Assembly: GCF_002024165.1 (NCBI RefSeq)
Contig: NZ_MWQN01000001.1
Coordinates: forward strand, 868,001-932,000
Direction: 5' to 3'
DNA: 64,000 nucleotides
DNA from: Embleya scabrispora
GTDB taxonomy: Bacteria > Actinomycetota > Actinomycetes > Streptomycetales > Streptomycetaceae
Part shown: positions 1 to 10,949 of the stretch, one piece after another
How the letters are laid out: the number at the start of each line of letters is the position of its first letter
How positions within the stretch are numbered: position 1 is the first letter of the stretch
Position numbers and translations under genes: made by a program
Notes under the pieces: generated by a model
Told to the model about the DNA's origin: nothing
Seen by the model: the letters and a program-made list of their open reading frames with translations, nothing else
The model's database searches: none

Positions 1-2030
1 CGAATCTGCGGATCGCGTTGCGGGTGACCGACGCCGGGGAGAGTTCGGACGTGATCGACACCAAGGACGCGGTGGCGATCTCCTCGTCCACGCCGGGCCG
101 GGCGCTGGCCCGGACCTCGCATCACACGGTGATCCCGTTCCAGACCGCGTACGCGGGCACCGAACGGCTGGACACCAAGGCCGATCCCGACGCGCTCCGG
201 GCGCTGCCCGCTCCGGTGGAGCCGGTACGGCCGCAGACGTCGGTGTTGTCCTGGAGCCGGTTGGGTCGACCGCGTCCGCCCGCCGTCGAGGTGGAGGTCG
301 AGCCGCAGCCGCAGCCGGGGGACGCCGAGCCGACCACCGACCTCAAGGAGTTGGTCACCGCGATCTCGGCGGCGGCCGCGGCCCTGCCGGACTTCGTCAA
401 GCCGCCGAGCCCGTGGCTGGACCCGCTGCCGCATCGGGTGCTGCCGGCGGATCTGCCGCCGGCCGCGCCGGGTGCCGAACGACCGCCCGGCGCGCTGGAG
501 CCGGTGGCGTGGGCGATGGAGGACGTGCCGCATCTCCAGGCGCGCAAGCCGGTGCTGCTCGATCCGAGCACGTTCGGCCACCTGTTCGTGGTGGGCGCGC
601 CGCGCACCGGGCGCAGCCAGTTGTTGCGCACGATGGCGGCGGCGCTGGCCCGGCGGCACTCGTGCGGCGTGGTGCACATCCAGGCGATCGACGCCGGAGG
701 TGGGGCGTTGGCCGCGCTGGCCGATCTGCCGCACTGCGGCACGGTGGTGCCGCGCAACGACCTGAGCCGGATCGACCGGTTGATCTCCCGGCTCGGCGAG
801 GAGCTGAGCAGCCGTCAGGAGCTGTTGTCCCGGCAGGCGTGCGCGAATCTGACCGAGTTGCGGGCGAGCGACGCGCGGGGGTGTCCGGCGCATGTGTTCC
901 TGCTGATCGACGGGTGGGATCCGCTGGCGCCGACGTTGTACGAGTACGACGACGGCCGGGTGATGAACGAGGTGGTGCGGTTGTTGCGCGAGGGCGCGGC
1001 GGCCGGGATCCATCTGGTGATGACCTCGGAACGCGCGTTGATCAACGGGCGGTTGTCCTCGGTCAACGACGACATGGTGCTGTTGCGGCTGGCCGATCGG
1101 GCCGAGTATTCGGGCGCGGGGGTGCCGCGGACCGCGATTCCCGGGTCGATGCCGCCGGGGCGGATCCTGGTGTCGGGTTCGTGGACCGAGGCGCAGGTGT
1201 GTCTGCTCGGCCCGGGTGAGAGCGGGCGCGAGCAGGTCGAGGCGCTGCGCCGGATCGCGGCGGACGCGCGCGAGCGGGACGCGGGGGTGGATCCGGCGCG
1301 GCGGCCGTTCGTCCTGGCTCCGCTGCCCACCGCGATCACCTTCGCCGAGGCGTACGAGGCGGTGACCGAGGAGCAACGTCGCCCGCTGTGGGGCCTGTTG
1401 GGGATCGGCGGCGACGCGGTGGGCGCGGTCGGCGCGGATTTCGCCGACGCGCAGCACACCTTCGCGGTGGTCGGGCCGCCCGGCAGTGGGCGCAGCAACA
1501 CGCTGGCGACGATGGCGGTGTCGCTCCTGGCGAGCGGGACCCGGGTGGTGGCGATCACGCCGCGCGATTCACCGCTGCGCCTGTTGCGGGCGCATCCGCT
1601 GGTGACGCTGGTGGAGGGGGCCGACTCGGACGGGTCGCGGACCTCGGCCGCGGTGGCGGAACTGGCCGGTCCGGCGGTGGTGTTGATCGACGACGCGGAT
1701 CTGCTGTCGGAGATGGGGTCGATGGTCGGGTACGCGCTGCGCGATGTGATCGGTTCCGGCCGCGACCGGGGCATCGGGTTGGCGTACGCGGCGACGGCCG
1801 AGACGTTGTTGCAGTCGCTCAGCGGGTGGTTGGGCGATGTCCGGCGCAATCGGCAGGGCATCCTGCTGTCGCCGCAGCTCGGTGGCGAGGGCGATCTGAT
1901 CGGCGCCCGGTTGCCCACCGAGCGGGTTCGGCAGCCGCTGCGGATCGGCCATGCCTGGATCCGGGACCGGAAGGGCTTTCTGGCTCCGGTACTGGTGCCG
2001 GAGACACAACTGCGCCCCGCCGCCGGATGA
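1..2030 (+). CDS. eccC: EccC-type FtsK/SpoIIIE ATPase of type VII secretion (5' end outside window)
   Basis: ATP-driven motor of an ESX/type VII secretion system, membrane-associated with its ATPase domains in the cytoplasm. The frame is open from base 3 and has no start in the window, so the N-terminal membrane part and first ATPase domain lie upstream. The visible part begins in the typical 'LRVTDAGESSDVIDT' stretch and then carries two ATPase modules. Their P-loops are GAPRTGRS (Arg codon 612-614) and GPPGSGRS (Arg codon 1491-1493), each with Arg where the Walker A Lys is expected. Walker B-like strands are VFLLIDGWD and VVLIDDAD. Three WXG100-like genes follow on the opposite strand, which supports the secretion assignment. 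The Arg substitutions may be a lineage trait rather than loss of function. Confidence 0.9.
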   Translation, partial: NLRIALRVTDAGESSDVIDTKDAVAISSSTPGRALARTSHHTVIPFQTAYAGTERLDTKADPDALRALPAPVEPVRPQTSVLSWSRLGRPRPPAVEVEVEPQPQPGDAEPTTDLKELVTAISAAAAALPDFVKPPSPWLDPLPHRVLPADLPPAAPGAERPPGALEPVAWAMEDVPHLQARKPVLLDPSTFGHLFVVGAPRTGRSQLLRTMAAALARRHSCGVVHIQAIDAGGGALAALADLPHCGTVVPRNDLSRIDRLISRLGEELSSRQELLSRQACANLTELRASDARGCPAHVFLLIDGWDPLAPTLYEYDDGRVMNEVVRLLREGAAAGIHLVMTSERALINGRLSSVNDDMVLLRLADRAEYSGAGVPRTAIPGSMPPGRILVSGSWTEAQVCLLGPGESGREQVEALRRIAADARERDAGVDPARRPFVLAPLPTAITFAEAYEAVTEEQRRPLWGLLGIGGDAVGAVGADFADAQHTFAVVGPPGSGRSNTLATMAVSLLASGTRVVAITPRDSPLRLLRAHPLVTLVEGADSDGSRTSAAVAELAGPAVVLIDDADLLSEMGSMVGYALRDVIGSGRDRGIGLAYAATAETLLQSLSGWLGDVRRNRQGILLSPQLGGEGDLIGARLPTERVRQPLRIGHAWIRDRKGFLAPVLVPETQLRPAAG

Positions 2031-2060
2031 CGGCGGGGGGCGCGGGAGACGGGCGGCGGC

Positions 2061-2094
2061 GCGGTTCCCGGTGGTCGATCCACGCGGGAACCGC
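2061..2094. terminator. Hairpin terminator between convergent genes
   Basis: Perfect 10-bp inverted repeat (2061-2070, GCGGTTCCCG, with 2085-2094), extended inward by a 4-bp GTGG/CCAC stem after one bulged base. It lies in the 72-bp gap between the eccC stop and the stop of the leftward WXG gene, so it can serve both directions. There is no T-tract, which is usual for high-GC actinomycetes. Confidence 0.6.
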
Positions 2095-2102
2095 GGACCG
2101 GG

Positions 2103-2429
2103 TCAGGTGGTGTGCGCCGGCGGCGGCTTGACGTCCTCGCCGTCGAGGCTGCGCAGATTGCTCACCACGACCTGGAAGGTGTCGCTGAACTGCTTGATCG
2201 AAACCATTGCCTTGTCGAGTGAAGTGGTCAACTCGTCATAGGACTGGGTCATCTGCGGGCTCGTCTTCCGCAGATAAAGGCCACCGTCGGGGTTCAGCAA
2301 TGCCGTCACGACGCCCCGCAGACTCTGCAATGCGTCCTGTGTGCTCTTCGCACTGGTCACCATGTCGGTGGCGACATGTTCGACCTCGGTGATATTGACA
2401 TCGACATCCGTGCCGGTGGGAGTGGCCAT
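2103..2429 (-). CDS. WXG100-like (ESAT-6 family) secreted protein, 108 aa
   Basis: Small helical protein expected to be a type VII secretion substrate or one half of a heterodimer. ATG at 2429 has AAGGA five bases upstream; another in-frame ATG lies two codons earlier. The size (108 aa), helix-turn-helix profile and position next to eccC fit the WXG100 superfamily. The central turn reads GGLYLRK instead of W-x-G, so this is a divergent member. The C-terminus is Pro-rich (DVKPPPAHTT). It lies 44 bp downstream of a similar gene, probably in one transcript. Base composition (~53% GC over part of the gene) is lower than in the flanking genes. Confidence 0.75.
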   Translation of the reverse strand: MATPTGTDVDVNITEVEHVATDMVTSAKSTQDALQSLRGVVTALLNPDGGLYLRKTSPQMTQSYDELTTSLDKAMVSIKQFSDTFQVVVSNLRSLDGEDVKPPPAHTT

Positions 2430-2473
2430 GTCCATCCTTTTTCGTGATGCGGGAGCGAGGGCGGGAGATTCGG

Positions 2474-2785
2474 TCAGCCGGACTTCTGCAGTGCCGCCTT
2501 CATCGACGAGTCGAGCTTCTGCGCCGCCTCGACAATCTTGTCGAACTGCTGGGAGAAGGTGATGATGTTGAGGATCGCCTTTTCCAGGTCCGCGCTCAGC
2601 GTCTTGTATTTGGTGTTCAGTTCGTCGCTGCTGAGCTTGAGCCACAGCCCGGATCCGGGCTTCAGCAGCGCGTCCACCTTCCCCTGGAGTCGGCGAATCT
2701 CCAGGACCGCCGCATCGGATACCTTCTTCATTTCCAGCTGGGCGGTGTGCACCTGGTCGTAGGTAATCTTGAAATCGCTCGCCAT
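2474..2785 (-). CDS. WXG100-like (ESAT-6 family) secreted protein, 103 aa
   Basis: Second small WXG100-type protein, likely partner of the 108-residue neighbour, since ESX substrates usually work as heterodimers. Two long amphipathic helices flank a turn reading GSGLWLKLSS: the Trp is present but the W-x-G Gly is not. GAGGA lies seven bases upstream of the ATG. It sits between the 274-residue WXG gene and the 108-residue gene, all leftward, which suggests a three-gene operon. No signal peptide, as expected for this route. Confidence 0.78.
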   Translation of the reverse strand: MASDFKITYDQVHTAQLEMKKVSDAAVLEIRRLQGKVDALLKPGSGLWLKLSSDELNTKYKTLSADLEKAILNIITFSQQFDKIVEAAQKLDSSMKAALQKSG

Positions 2786-2845
2786 GGGGAATTCCTCACT
2801 GCGCCGTGATGGTCTTTCGAAAACGATGTCCGGACGTGTGTCGGG

Positions 2846-3670
2846 CTATCTCCGGTCCCGTCCGCCGCCGCCTCCACCGATCGGCGGTCGGTATGGGGGC
2901 TCCTTGACGACCTTGGTCCACGGGGACTCGGGGTCCTTGATGTTCGGGTTGGTATAGACCGTGGTGCCGTCTTTGTCGGTGATCGTCTTGGTGCCCCGGC
3001 CGGCCCCGTCCACCTCGACCTTCTCGGTGCTCACCGAGCCGTCCCGACCTGTGGTGACGGTGTTGTAGGCACCGTTGTCACCGTAGGTGGTGTGCTCGGT
3101 GTAGGTGGTGCCGTGGTCGGTGATGGTCACGGTCTGCTCGGTCACGTCGTAGTTGCCGTCGACCTTGACGGTGACGTCGGTGGTGACGCCGTTCTTGTCG
3201 GTGTTCGTGTAGTGCAGGGGTGGCTGGTCGCTCGGTTTCTCCGGTGCCGTCTCACCCTCCTTCGGCTTTCCGTCCGGGTGGGTCTTGAGCCATTCGTCCC
3301 AGGCTTTCCGCTGCTGGATCCAGCGGTCCAGCGGATTGCGTCCCGGCGTTGCCGCGAATTGCGCCGCGACGCCGTCGTCCCATGCTTCCGCGCCGTCCGC
3401 GACATATCCGAGGAGTTTCGACAGCGCGCCCAATCCGTCGACCGCCTTGCCCATGGGTCCGGACCACGCGGTATAGAAGGAGCCGAGCGGAGCGGCCACG
3501 CCGCCGATGTCCGCGGCCGGGATAGTACCGTATTGGCCGGGCACCTGCGTGCCGTAGGTACGGAACTTCGCCGCGTCCTCCTTGAACGTATTGGCGAGCA
3601 GCGTCAGCGCGGTCGCCATTTTGCGAAGCTCGGTGTAATCGAGGGAAATATCGGGCAAAGCGAACTCCAT
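2846..3670 (-). CDS. WXG100-domain protein with Thr/Gly-rich beta C-terminal tail, 274 aa
   Basis: Probable larger type VII substrate. The N-terminal ~110 residues are helical and include W69-S-G71 (in YTAWSGPM), the WXG turn. A Pro/Lys/Glu linker (about 140-165) follows. The last ~110 residues are short, Thr/Tyr/Gly-rich beta repeats (for example TVTITDHGTTYTEHTTYG), ending in an IGGGGGGRDRR tail. Start chosen at ATG 3670 because the domain begins there; no clear ribosome site is visible, and an in-frame start 15 codons upstream is possible. First gene of the leftward WXG operon, divergent from the 2364-residue gene. The function of the C-terminal part is unknown. Confidence 0.7.
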   Translation of the reverse strand: MEFALPDISLDYTELRKMATALTLLANTFKEDAAKFRTYGTQVPGQYGTIPAADIGGVAAPLGSFYTAWSGPMGKAVDGLGALSKLLGYVADGAEAWDDGVAAQFAATPGRNPLDRWIQQRKAWDEWLKTHPDGKPKEGETAPEKPSDQPPLHYTNTDKNGVTTDVTVKVDGNYDVTEQTVTITDHGTTYTEHTTYGDNGAYNTVTTGRDGSVSTEKVEVDGAGRGTKTITDKDGTTVYTNPNIKDPESPWTKVVKEPPYRPPIGGGGGGRDRR

Positions 3671-3854
3671 TCGACAGATCGGCGCCGGGTTCGGTCCCGC
3701 ACCGCGCCCGAACACTGGCGCCGCGTCTCATCATCGGCCAAGATTGCCGGAGAATAAAGAGCCGCAGCGACCCGTCCCGATATCGCCGATGCGCTGCACC
3801 GTCGCCACGAGAGCATCGACATCCGACGCGATCGAACTTCCGCCCGGAGGGCCC
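3671..3854. promoter_or_regulatory. Divergent intergenic region of the type VII locus
   Basis: 184 bp between the divergent WXG operon and the giant-protein operon. It must hold both promoters. I see no convincing -35/-10 pair or operator. GGAGG at 3846-3850, four bases before the ATG at 3855, is the ribosome site that fixes the start of the rightward gene. Confidence 0.4.
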
Positions 3855-6800
3855 ATGCCACGCAATGTCGATGCCACGACGTTGAAAAAGCTGGGATACA
3901 CGGGCGATCAGACGCCGGGTGATCCCGACTCGATCCGGGACGCCTCGCTGTATCTGGCCGCGTTGGCCAAGAAGGCCTCCGACGCCTCGCTCAAACTCGC
4001 CGGACTGGTCCAGGACGACGCGAAGGCGCCGCTGATGGGCGAGGCCGCGACCGAGTTGCGCGCCCACGTCAAGGACCAGCTCAAGCTGTTCGTGGACAAG
4101 CTGGCCCAGGCCGGCCAGATCGCGAGCACCGCGCTGTCGACCTACGCGACGGACCTGCTCGCGGCCCAGCAAAAGGGTCAGGAGGCGCTGAACGCGGCGG
4201 CCCCGCTGCCCGAGGGCGACCCGGGCCTCGCGGCGGCGAAGTCGACCATGTCCACGGCCAGGACCATGTACCTGGAGGCGGTGGAGAAGGCCCGCAAGGC
4301 CCTGGCTCCCGCGACCGCGCTCAAGACCAGCCCGAAGACGGTCGCCGAGGAGTTCTGGGACTTCTTCAAGATCTTCACCATCGTGCTGACCGTGCTCGGC
4401 GTGCTCTTCGGCGGGCCGCTGGGGCTGCTGGCCTTCGGCGCCAACCTGGTCGTACTGGGCAAGACCATCGCGGACTTCGCCAACGGCAAGGCCACCGGGC
4501 TCGAACTGTTCCTGAACATCCTGGGCGTGCTGTTCCCCTCCACCAAGGCACTGCTGCCGGCGCTGCTCAGCGGCCTGAAGAACCTCCTGGTGGGGCTGGG
4601 CAAGGGCGCGGTCAACCTGTTCAAGGGGGCCGGCAACCTGCTGTCGCTGCTGAGCACCGGCCTCAAGGGGTTCAACCTGTCCGGCTGGCGGTTCGCGCTC
4701 GCCTACGCCGGTCTGCTCACCGGTGCGCTCGCGTTCAAGGGCGGGGTGCTGGTCGGCAAGCTGCTGGTGTTGCCGTTCAAGGCGATCGTGTGGGTGGGCA
4801 AGACCGCGTGGGCGGTGGGCAAGAAGGGCTTCGGCGAACTCAAGGGCTGGGGCTCGCTCGGCATCCTCCTGCCGGTGGCCGGCGACGAGATCGCCAAGCT
4901 GGGGCTGGCGCGGGCGCTGAAGATCGGTTTCTGGGAGCGCGGAGTCCTGGGCAGCCAGAAGGACTTCATCCGGGCCGGGCTGGCGGTGCCGCCGGCCGCG
5001 GCCGGGACCGCGGGCAAGATCGGCGGACACACCCTGGACAAGCTGCCGATGCCGCCGGGGATCGGCGCCGGCCGGGACCTGTCCTCGTTCACCGGCTTCG
5101 GGCTGCACGACATGCCCAGGCTCGGCAGCTCGTTCGACACCGCCGTGTTCGTGCCGGCCGCGAGCGGGTTGTACACCGCGCACCACGGGCTCGGCGTGTA
5201 CAGCTTCGGCAACACCCTGCTCGGGCACGAGGGCTTGCAGACGCTCGGCACCACGATCGGTCACGGCGTCACGCCGCAACTCCAGTGGAACTCGCTGCAC
5301 GACGTGCTGAACCAGGCCGTGGGCGGGACGTCCGCGCTGCACGGTCTCGACGTGGGCGCCCTGTCGCCGCACACTCTCGGCGGCGCGGTGGAGAGCACCC
5401 AGTCGTTCGCGAAGAGCGCGATCGGCGTCGGCGAGGAGGTGCGGATGACGCCGCTGCCGGAGATCCGCCGGCTGACCCACGGCGACACCACGCTGACCAC
5501 GTCCGGCATGGACCGGTTCGTGGCCACGCACACCGACGCGCTCACGAACAAGGCCACGGTCGCGAACGCGGTGCCGGCGCCGACCCTGCCGAACGCGGTG
5601 CACGCGCCGGGCGCGCCGACGTCGGTGCACGCGCCGGGTTCGGTACACACGCCGAACGCGGGCGCCGGCGTCGGAACGGGTGCCGGTGCCGGTGCGGCCA
5701 AGGTGGACGTCTTCGACCTGCTCGCGCCGGGCGCGGGCAAGAGCGGCTCGACCCCGCCGCCGCCCCCTTCCGTGCCACCGGCCACGCCGATCGCGCCCGG
5801 TGTGTCCGCCCTGCACCAGGACAACGCGCTCAACCTGCTCGCCGGCGGATCCCGCACCGGGGATCAACTCCCGGCCGCCTCGGCCAGGTTCGCCCCGGTC
5901 GACCTCGCCGGCGGCAACTCCGCCGGCGCCCTGCGGCCGGACCTGGCGGGCGGGCAGAAGGCCATCGACACGGTGTCGGCGCTGGTCGGCGAGAAGATCC
6001 CGATGCGGGCCGACCCGCCTCCGGTCGGCCACACTCCCCCGCCGCCGGCCCCACCGATCACCGCGCCCCCGCCGCCCGTCGTACGCGGCCGCGAACCGCT
6101 GCCGCCGAACGCGTTGGCGAACTTCGGCGCGGAGCAGCGCATGCTCGTCACCAGGGCACTGGACGACGTGGCGACCGGGCCGGGGCCAGGCGGCAAGTCC
6201 ACACAGGCGCTGCCCGGTTCCCGGTTCGAGGCATGGCACGACTACTCGCGGGCCAAGCAGGCGTTCGACCGGGCCGCGACCACCGAGCAGGGGCTTCGGA
6301 CCCGACTGCTCACCGGCGACACCAGTTCCGGCACGGTGCGGGCACACCTGATGGTCGCCACCGCGGAGCGGGCCAACGCCCATCTGGCCCTGGAGGATGC
6401 CACGACGGCCTTGAAGGCGTGGGGCGTGGATCCCGTGCGCGCGGTTCCCGCGGTCGCCGAGGCGATGGAGAAGCTGCGCGGGTTGCCCGGCGGCATGACG
6501 CCGGTGGAGCACGTTTTCGACGGGCGGGCGCGCGTGCCCGACTCGTGGCCACAGGGCGGCGGCGCCGTCGGACGCAACGATCCCGTGGTGCACATGTTCC
6601 GCACCGGGGACACGGTCGACCACTTCGAGGTGCTGGGTCCGATGGGCCCGGGCGGGACCCGGCCGCTGCTGCACGACGGCCATCTCCTGCCCGACGGGAC
6701 CTACCAGGTGTTCCACGGGCGGTTCCGGGCCGACAGCCCCTTCGAGATCTGGGCGGACACCGGCGGCACGCGCCTCGCCACCGGCGAGCTTCGGGGCGGG

Positions 6801-9800
6801 GGACCCAATTTCACGGTCACCACGACCGGCGGCGACTTCCGCATCTGGGGACCCCGCGACCCCGCGACCGGCCTCCATCCGGTCCTGGGCGAGGCGCGCC
6901 GCCTGCCGGATGGCACCTGGCGGGTGGAGAATCTGGCGAACCGCCCGGCGGGCGATTTCCGGATCGTGGGACCGCGCGGCGCCGACGGCGCCCACCCGGT
7001 CCTGCGCGACGTGCACGTCCCGGGCAACGGTACGCATCACGTCTACGACGGGCCCCTGACCGATCCCGGACGCAATTTCGAGATCCGCTCCGCCGCCGAC
7101 GGCACGCTCCTCGGACGCGCCGAATTCCGCACCGCCACCGGCGACTTCCGCGTCACCAACACCGGCGACAACCACTTCCAAACCTGGGGACCGCGCGACC
7201 CGGACACCGGTGCCCACCCCCTCCTCGCGGACGCCCGTGCACAAGCCGACGGCACGTACCACGTCTACGCCGGCCCCCACTCCGCCCCCGGTCAGGGCTT
7301 CGAGATCTGGTCCGACACCAACGGCACCGTCCTCAAGAACGCCCGATACCGGGCGGCCGGCGACGACTTCCACGTCACCAACGTCGGCGACGAGCACTTC
7401 CAGACCTGGGGACCGCGCGACCCCGACACCGGTATCCACCCGGTGCGCGAGGACGGGTACGCGCTCGGTGGGGATCGTTTCCAGGTCTTCGAGGGGCCGC
7501 GCGGGACCGCCGAGCGGTTCCGCATCCATGGGCCCGCCGACGCGAACGGCCTTCGGCCTCCGGCCACGCAGCACGGATACGCGCTGGGCGACGGCACCTG
7601 GCAGGTGTACGAAGGGGCGGCACACGGTCGGCTGGACGACTTCCGGGTCTGGGGCGCGGACACCACTCCGCTTCGGACCGGGACCCGCATTCGGGCCACG
7701 GAGCGTTTCCGGGTCACCAACGAAGGCGACGAGCACTTTCAGATCTGGGGCCCGCGCGGCGCGGACGACGCCGCGCCGGAGGTGTTCAAGGACGCTCGCC
7801 GGCTGACCGACCGGCGGTATCAGGTCTTCGAGGGGCCGCCCACGGCCGGCAGCCGCAACTTCGAGGTATGGGCCGGAGATTCCTTCCGGATCGACCGCAA
7901 CGGCGCCGTGCACGGCGGAAAGGTCACGCACGTCGGGGAACGGGTCGGCGAGACGGCCCACTTCCGGGTCACCGACCGGCTCCGCGACACCTGGGAGAAG
8001 TGGGACGGCGCCGACCTGACCGACCATCGGCTGCTGGAGTACCCGCTGAACGGCCCGATCCCCGGAGTCGTTCGGCGGATCGATCACACGAACGGCACCT
8101 GGCAGGACGTACGTCCCCCGAACGCCCCGCTCGGCCACGACGTCGGTTGGGAACACATGCCCTTCCGCAAGGGCACCGTCGAGCAGTGGCCCGCCGGCCC
8201 CAACGGCGAGTACAAGGGCATCCGCACGCTCACCGACGGCAACGGAAACATCGTGTACACCCGCGACCCGTCGATCGCCGCCGACGGCCACTGGGTCGAG
8301 GCGATGCGCGACCACGCCGGCAAGTGGCGGTGGGTGGAGAAGACCGGCGAGGGTCGCACGATCGCCACCGGCCGGCGCTACGTGCGCTGGGACACCACGG
8401 CGTACGACGTGATCGACGGCGTCTTCGACCTCAACGCCCGGCACCTGTTCGGCGGAAAGGTCCGGGACATCTTCCCGCAGCTCGACGGGGGCCGCTTCGT
8501 CGCCGAGAAGGGCGGCCTACGGGACTGGCAGTGGCAGAAGTGGGACCCCGACGGCGCGCTTCAGGCCAAGGGCCGGCTGGAATACCGGGTGGACCCGAAC
8601 CTGGGCTTCCGCGCCCGGGTCACCGAAGTCCGGCTACCCGACGGCGGGTTCCACCGGCTCACCGACGCCGACCGCCCCCTCGTCGCCTTCGAGCGGTTCG
8701 CGCCCATGCGCGGCAGCACGAAGGGCGACAAGTTCTTCTCCGCGCCCGACAAGGCCCGCGGCACCCGGCAGTTCACCTTCGACGCGAACGCGCAACCGGC
8801 GGAGCAGTTCAAGTACTCCGTCGAGCGCAACTACGTGAACGAGGAGGCGGCCACGTTCACCAAGTTCGGCGAGGCCGAACTGAAGGTGCGGCGGATCTGG
8901 CAGCAGCGCTTCAACACCCCGTTCTTCCCCGGGCGGGTGGACTTCCCCGGCAACCTGCTCACCGGCGACAGTCGGCTCTACCGGTACTGGACCGTCTCGG
9001 AGAAGAGCGGCGGGGAGACCACCGCCCGCACGCTGCGCGTCCAGCGCCTGGACGGCACCTGGCAGGACTTCACCGCGAACCGCGAGTTGGTGCGGGAGAG
9101 TCGGGTCCTGGCCGATGGCCGCAAGATCGAGTTCACCGCCGACGTCCCGGGGCGCAGCGGCACCTGGCGGGAGGTGGGCGGCACCGGCACCGGGCCGCGG
9201 GTCTTCGACGACAACCGGGGCTGGATCGACTACGCCGACGAGGCCCGCACGATCGAGGTCCGCAAGACCATCGACGCCAAGGGCACGGTGCGCGAGTATC
9301 CCGGCACCGCGGGCGACGCGGGCGCCTGGGTGGATCGCAACCGCTTCGGCCAACTGGTCGCGCGCCGGGACGAGATCACCGGCGGCTTCCTCGAGGCCCA
9401 CATGCGGAAGGGGCCGGACGGCGAGTTCACCTGGACCAAACAGGCCGGCCCCGGCGATCCGCCCTTCGAGGGGCCGACCACCGGCACCCGCACCACCAAT
9501 CGCGCCGGCGCGCAGATGTGGGGCGAGGGATTCGACGACGCGTTCAAGGACTACGCCCGGATCGACGGGCGGGACGTTCTGGTCTACGAGCGCAAGTCGC
9601 TGGCCGACGGCCGCACCGCGATCATCGAGCGACACGGCGCCGACGACTACCGCACCACGGTCAAGGGCCGGGAAGGCGCCGTCGAGGCGGCCCCCGGCGT
9701 CGGCGACGTGCGGCACGTGGACGCCGGCACGAAGGGGTGGCACGACGAGTTCACCGACGCCGCCGGCAACGTCCACACCCTTCGTGAGGGGCGCGGCGAC

Positions 9801-10949
9801 GCGATCCGCGAGTATCACGTCACCGACGGCAGGGCCGATCCGCGGCACTGGGACGACGTGCGCAACGGCACCAGGATCCGCTCGTACGAGCCGATCACGC
9901 ACGGTGGGCAACCGGTCGGCTACCTGGAGAAGGACATCGCCTACCTCCAGCAGCGCATCTACGACGGCGACGGCAACCTCGTGGTCCACCAGGGCCTGTC
10001 CACCCGGATCTTCGAGAAGACGCGGGCCGCGGATCCGAGCCTGGTCAATCGCGTCGAGTCCAAGCTGCACCCCGACAAGGCCCTGGCCAAGGGCGTCGAC
10101 TCGCGGTTCAAACTGGTCGGGCGCGGGGTGGACCACCCCGGCGCGCTGAACGACTTCCGCGGCTACAACCGGGCGCTGGCGGACACCAACCGGCGGCACT
10201 GGGGCGGGTACGACCGGCTCACCGGCTCGGCGGAGTGGACCTTCGGGCAGAAGGTGTGGACCAAGGTCGGCATGGAGTTCATGCAGGACTTCGGCTTCTC
10301 CGTGCTGGCCGGCATGATCACCGAGTGGATCAACGACGGCAGCATCTCCGGTGCCGACTGGGGGAAGATCTTCCTCAACTCGGCGGTCTCCGCGTCGTTC
10401 GCGGGCCTGATGGCCCGCTTCCACGAACTCAAGCTGAAGCCCGGGTCGTTCTCCCCCAAGCAGTTCAAGGACGGGCTCACCGCCAACGACTTCGGCAAGC
10501 CGTTCAACACCAACCCCTACTTCGGCGACAACTGGAAGACCGACTGGTCCAACTTCGACACCGCGTTGCGCTGGCGCTCGGGGATGTACAAGTACAGCCT
10601 GGGACTTGCGGTCAACCCGATGGTCGCGTTCGTCAACGGGTCGATCAACGCCGCGGTGTTCGGCGACAAGAACGGCGTCAAGCACTACGGCCTGGACGCG
10701 CTGAGGTTCGGCGGGGTCGCGGCGCTGGGCTCGCTGGCCGGTTCGGCGTTCGGCCCGGGGGCGTTCAAGTTCGCCTACGACGCCTATGCGGCGGGCCGGT
10801 TCTGGCGCAAGTCCGGGATCCTGGACCTCGGTATCAAGTTCGGTGAGAAGTTGATCGACGCCCAGCTCAACAAGCTCTTCCAGAAGGCGCTCGGGCTGAA
10901 CGAGAAGTATCTCTACCCGCCCACGCCCGAGAACGGACAAAAGCCGTGA
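3855..10949 (+). CDS. Giant (2364 aa) repeat protein of the type VII locus
   Basis: Function unknown. ATG 3855 has GGAGG four bases upstream, so I prefer it over upstream in-frame starts. Visible architecture: residues ~20-160 helical and Ala-rich, like a WXG/LXG-type secretion domain; ~165-360 several strongly hydrophobic helices; ~570-750 Pro/Ala/Gly-rich linker; ~905-1375 about seven degenerate beta units with the motif F[21 protein letters not shown]; ~1380-2050 Trp/Gly/Asp-rich strands with recurring 'GTWQD/GTWRE' turns, loosely RHS-like; ~2120-2364 hydrophobic helices rich in Gly/Phe. No signal peptide, no catalytic motif that I recognise, and no immunity-like gene behind it. Its stop overlaps the GTG of the AAA gene (GTGA, 4 nt), so the two are translationally coupled. 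Could be a secreted surface or structural protein, or a polymorphic effector. Confidence 0.8.
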   Translation: MPRNVDATTLKKLGYTGDQTPGDPDSIRDASLYLAALAKKASDASLKLAGLVQDDAKAPLMGEAATELRAHVKDQLKLFVDKLAQAGQIASTALSTYATDLLAAQQKGQEALNAAAPLPEGDPGLAAAKSTMSTARTMYLEAVEKARKALAPATALKTSPKTVAEEFWDFFKIFTIVLTVLGVLFGGPLGLLAFGANLVVLGKTIADFANGKATGLELFLNILGVLFPSTKALLPALLSGLKNLLVGLGKGAVNLFKGAGNLLSLLSTGLKGFNLSGWRFALAYAGLLTGALAFKGGVLVGKLLVLPFKAIVWVGKTAWAVGKKGFGELKGWGSLGILLPVAGDEIAKLGLARALKIGFWERGVLGSQKDFIRAGLAVPPAAAGTAGKIGGHTLDKLPMPPGIGAGRDLSSFTGFGLHDMPRLGSSFDTAVFVPAASGLYTAHHGLGVYSFGNTLLGHEGLQTLGTTIGHGVTPQLQWNSLHDVLNQAVGGTSALHGLDVGALSPHTLGGAVESTQSFAKSAIGVGEEVRMTPLPEIRRLTHGDTTLTTSGMDRFVATHTDALTNKATVANAVPAPTLPNAVHAPGAPTSVHAPGSVHTPNAGAGVGTGAGAGAAKVDVFDLLAPGAGKSGSTPPPPPSVPPATPIAPGVSALHQDNALNLLAGGSRTGDQLPAASARFAPVDLAGGNSAGALRPDLAGGQKAIDTVSALVGEKIPMRADPPPVGHTPPPPAPPITAPPPPVVRGREPLPPNALANFGAEQRMLVTRALDDVATGPGPGGKSTQALPGSRFEAWHDYSRAKQAFDRAATTEQGLRTRLLTGDTSSGTVRAHLMVATAERANAHLALEDATTALKAWGVDPVRAVPAVAEAMEKLRGLPGGMTPVEHVFDGRARVPDSWPQGGGAVGRNDPVVHMFRTGDTVDHFEVLGPMGPGGTRPLLHDGHLLPDGTYQVFHGRFRADSPFEIWADTGGTRLATGELRGGGPNFTVTTTGGDFRIWGPRDPATGLHPVLGEARRLPDGTWRVENLANRPAGDFRIVGPRGADGAHPVLRDVHVPGNGTHHVYDGPLTDPGRNFEIRSAADGTLLGRAEFRTATGDFRVTNTGDNHFQTWGPRDPDTGAHPLLADARAQADGTYHVYAGPHSAPGQGFEIWSDTNGTVLKNARYRAAGDDFHVTNVGDEHFQTWGPRDPDTGIHPVREDGYALGGDRFQVFEGPRGTAERFRIHGPADANGLRPPATQHGYALGDGTWQVYEGAAHGRLDDFRVWGADTTPLRTGTRIRATERFRVTNEGDEHFQIWGPRGADDAAPEVFKDARRLTDRRYQVFEGPPTAGSRNFEVWAGDSFRIDRNGAVHGGKVTHVGERVGETAHFRVTDRLRDTWEKWDGADLTDHRLLEYPLNGPIPGVVRRIDHTNGTWQDVRPPNAPLGHDVGWEHMPFRKGTVEQWPAGPNGEYKGIRTLTDGNGNIVYTRDPSIAADGHWVEAMRDHAGKWRWVEKTGEGRTIATGRRYVRWDTTAYDVIDGVFDLNARHLFGGKVRDIFPQLDGGRFVAEKGGLRDWQWQKWDPDGALQAKGRLEYRVDPNLGFRARVTEVRLPDGGFHRLTDADRPLVAFERFAPMRGSTKGDKFFSAPDKARGTRQFTFDANAQPAEQFKYSVERNYVNEEAATFTKFGEAELKVRRIWQQRFNTPFFPGRVDFPGNLLTGDSRLYRYWTVSEKSGGETTARTLRVQRLDGTWQDFTANRELVRESRVLADGRKIEFTADVPGRSGTWREVGGTGTGPRVFDDNRGWIDYADEARTIEVRKTIDAKGTVREYPGTAGDAGAWVDRNRFGQLVARRDEITGGFLEAHMRKGPDGEFTWTKQAGPGDPPFEGPTTGTRTTNRAGAQMWGEGFDDAFKDYARIDGRDVLVYERKSLADGRTAIIERHGADDYRTTVKGREGAVEAAPGVGDVRHVDAGTKGWHDEFTDAAGNVHTLREGRGDAIREYHVTDGRADPRHWDDVRNGTRIRSYEPITHGGQPVGYLEKDIAYLQQRIYDGDGNLVVHQGLSTRIFEKTRAADPSLVNRVESKLHPDKALAKGVDSRFKLVGRGVDHPGALNDFRGYNRALADTNRRHWGGYDRLTGSAEWTFGQKVWTKVGMEFMQDFGFSVLAGMITEWINDGSISGADWGKIFLNSAVSASFAGLMARFHELKLKPGSFSPKQFKDGLTANDFGKPFNTNPYFGDNWKTDWSNFDTALRWRSGMYKYSLGLAVNPMVAFVNGSINAAVFGDKNGVKHYGLDALRFGGVAALGSLAGSAFGPGAFKFAYDAYAAGRFWRKSGILDLGIKFGEKLIDAQLNKLFQKALGLNEKYLYPPTPENGQKP
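7141..7770 (+). repeat. Degenerate internal repeats inside the giant gene
   Basis: The best conserved DNA copies begin near 7141, 7360 and 7704. Each encodes 'VTN-x-GD-x-HFQ-x-WGPR', the first two followed by 'DPDTG'. The first two are near-identical over about 75 bp, which suggests fairly recent internal duplication. More diverged units extend from about 6590 to 7970. Confidence 0.7.

Noticed and set aside
3252-8444. A 1730-codon open frame antisense to the giant gene
   Set aside because: Low-complexity Arg/Gly/Val composition with no domain. Typical high-GC antisense frame; the sense gene has a ribosome site and clear domains.
4790-9787. A 1665-codon open frame on the same strand as the giant gene
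   Set aside because: Arg/Gly/His-rich shadow in another frame with no motif.
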